Origin: Glandiceps talaboti
Lineage: Eukaryota; Hemichordata; Enteropneusta; Spengelidae
Assembly (NCBI RefSeq): GCF_964340395.1
Contig: NC_135550.1
Location: 14,187,908 to 14,251,907 of the forward strand
DNA: 64,000 nucleotides
Direction: 5' to 3'
Each line of letters starts with the position of its first letter. The stretch's first letter is position 1. Below, one piece after another: positions 62,251 to 64,000 of the stretch. The notes under the pieces were generated by a model that was not told the origin of the DNA, searched no databases, and saw only the letters and a program-made list of their open reading frames with translations. The position numbers and the translations under genes are program-made.

Positions 62251-62425
62251 AGTTATTTGTGTCAAATATAATGACGTACATCCAATGTTCAATGTGTCAA
62301 TAAATTAGTGTAATCAATACAATTGATGCAATTAAAATCATTTTGAAAACGAGGAACGGATATTGGTTGAGTATAACTCGTTATTTATACCCTATCGGAA
62401 TTTAATTAAGCTAATTACGTCTGTC

Positions 62426-62432
62426 TATATAA
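62426..62432 (+). promoter_or_regulatory. Possible TATA box of the lectin gene
   Basis: TATATAA lies 63 bp before the lectin start codon, which leaves room for a 5' UTR of about 35 bases. The sequence around it is AT-rich, so a chance match is possible. Confidence 0.4.
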
Positions 62433-62494
62433 CAACACACTATTGGCAGTTTTTAACACATCGTGAAATCTAGCTGAAGTTGAGCTAAACCACC

Positions 62495-64000
62495 ATGGTT
62501 CAATTGGTAGGCTGTCTGTTCGTACTGGCATTGTGTAGTCCAGCATTTGGACAAAGTAAGTACTAGTATAACAAAATTCACATGCATTTTTCAATTTCAT
62601 GTTTTGGGTTGTTGTTTTTTTCATTTGTGTCCGATCGATCGGGACGAGAAGCAGTATCAATAGCTATATGACTATATTTCTATCCACGTAGATGTAGCTC
62701 TGGATGTAATATTGTGTTACCGACACCGAAGCAATACATCCCTAGGCTAGGGTAGATGCATGTGATATCGCGACGTGTTTTTATAGTTCTGTATTCTGCG
62801 GTGTACATTTTTATCTTGTCTACAAGAAGTGTCAATACAGTTATAGAAATTCCAACAGTCAAACCAGCACACGCTGAGTTGATAAGTTATTAGACTAAAG
62901 TGAAAAATACTCACATAAAACTATAATTAAACTATACCAGTATGATGTTAAGGTTAATTGTTCAGGTATGCTTTCGATAAGTCGTTGTTAACACACCTGT
63001 TGACATACTAGTGGTTTCCTCAACATTTAGTATACGTATAATCGAATCATTCATGTCTATTTCCAAAATACCCGGTTAGAGTTCTGTCAATGGCAATCGA
63101 TGGTTAGATACACTTCAGTGAGTAGAATAAGTCTTACTGCAGGCATTTTTTAATCTACATAAAAAATTACGCCTCCAAAACGCATCAACCCAGCTTGTGC
63201 CTTTTAAACAATATCGAGGAATGTTTTTGTTAGAGTTCAAGCTATTTCTTAAAATGTACTGTAAACTTGACACACTAAAGGTAAATCTCCCAAGAACCAA
63301 ATTATGTTTCCCCTAGCTACGTCACTTTCACTCTTCACTTTTTTTCCACAAAATGTATCATGTTCCCTACAGGAGTGATTAAAAGCAGTGGTCTAACTTC
63401 TGTGGACTACTAATTTTGTTAGCCGAAGCACTCCTTTTTGATGACCACTAGTGCGACAGACCAGACCACTACAATGAAAGAAAAAGAATAGTGCAATCCA
63501 GGGATTGAAAATTCCCAGGGTCCAACAGAAGTGATAATTACGAATCACGACAAATTAAAACATAAACCCCACTGCCAGGACAGGAAAAACACAACGTAAT
63601 TTCTTTCAGATGATGTCATTTTAAACTTTGAAAAATGGTTATATTTATGTGAAAGTTACTTAAAACTGTGAAAAAATCACGTAGTTCTTACAATAACATG
63701 TAACTTAAATTAACGATATATTTTCCAGATATTGCCCCTATTTGTTCGGGATACACGTATCACCTGTACACTGATCCCCTAACCTGGGCCGACGCAAACG
63801 AAGCATGTAAGAATCAGGAGGGAGAGTTGGTACAAATACGAGACAGGCAGCTCCATAACGCTGTTGCTGAATATCTCCGACAAGAGATGGGCGGCACACG
63901 TATAAAGAGTGTATGGCTTGGGTTGAATGATATCGCAGAGGAGGGGAAGTATGTCTGGACAGACGGTACTGAACTGATAGAAGGCGATTACGACAACTGG
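62495..64000 (+). CDS. Secreted C-type lectin domain protein, 5' part only (runs off the window)
   Basis: Exon 1 (62495-62555) encodes a start Met in good context (CCACCATGG) and a classic signal peptide with a hydrophobic core and an AFG-Q cleavage site. After an intron with GTAAGT and TTTTCCAG borders, exon 2 begins at 63729 in matching phase and stays open to the edge. It encodes the first half of a C-type lectin domain: the first Cys pair member (ICSGYTY), the WADANEAC helix, ELVQIRD, the conserved WLGLND, and EGKYVWTDGTELIEGDYDNW. The calcium-binding EPN/QPD and WND motifs would lie beyond the edge, so sugar specificity cannot be judged. Such genes are often tandemly expanded in invertebrates and can act in innate recognition; that role is inferred. 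A TATATAA sequence lies about 65 bp upstream of the start. Confidence 0.9.
62556..63728. other. Intron 1 of the lectin gene
   Basis: GTAAGT donor and TTTTCCAG acceptor. No repeat or gene stands out inside. Confidence 0.8.

Larger units (their letters stand above)
59551..62425. other. Intergenic region between CLPTM1 and the lectin gene
   Basis: It holds MITE copy 4, a partial copy of the foldback middle (61563-61653), an ATC microsatellite and a CTCF-like motif. The open frame 59872-60195 (107 codons) shows no domain, neighbour or codon signal that I can defend as a gene. Confidence 0.5.

Noticed and set aside
62120-62308. Poly-Ile open frame
   Set aside because: It is the ATC microsatellite read in one frame.

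Overview
The window looks like nuclear DNA of an invertebrate animal. It is AT-rich and holds three complete genes and one partial gene, all split into many exons by standard GT-AG introns. Each is recognisable by clear protein similarity to a bilaterian family: ANKEF1, menin (MEN1), CLPTM1 and a C-type lectin. The many short inverted-repeat elements, microsatellites and minisatellites fit an invertebrate deuterostome such as a hemichordate or amphioxus. A lophotrochozoan cannot be excluded from the sequence alone.

Layout. Positions 1677-15863 (+) hold ANKEF1 in seven coding exons (790 codons), an ankyrin/EF-hand protein linked to the ciliary axoneme. A piggyBac-type MITE with TTAA ends sits just after its stop codon. 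Positions 16403-26489 hold no certain gene. This stretch carries a 44-bp minisatellite, a 32-bp minisatellite built from AGGTCA-type half-sites, a perfect 24-bp hairpin, and two phase-compatible open segments on the minus strand that may be exons. Positions 26490-41277 (-) hold MEN1 in six coding exons (704 codons), with introns full of MITEs, a SINE-like repeat and microsatellites. Positions 43915-57511 (+) hold CLPTM1 in fourteen coding exons (638 codons), head to head with MEN1 across 2.6 kb that contains a LINE 3' fragment. Positions 57512-62494 are intergenic, with foldback repeats, a minisatellite and copies of a 105-bp MITE. From 62495 (+) a secreted C-type lectin gene begins (signal-peptide exon plus the first part of the lectin domain) and runs off the right edge.

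The genes do not form a shared pathway. ANKEF1 is axonemal, menin is a nuclear chromatin scaffold, CLPTM1 is an ER membrane protein and the lectin is secreted. MEN1 and CLPTM1 may share an intergenic promoter region. I see no rRNA, intact tRNA gene, CRISPR array, LTR retroelement or virus-like element. I found no clearly new biological system. The best leads are the unexplained minus-strand exon candidates, the 3' UTR hairpin of MEN1, the MITE that may supply the ANKEF1 poly(A) signal, and the minisatellites that array nuclear-receptor-like half-sites.
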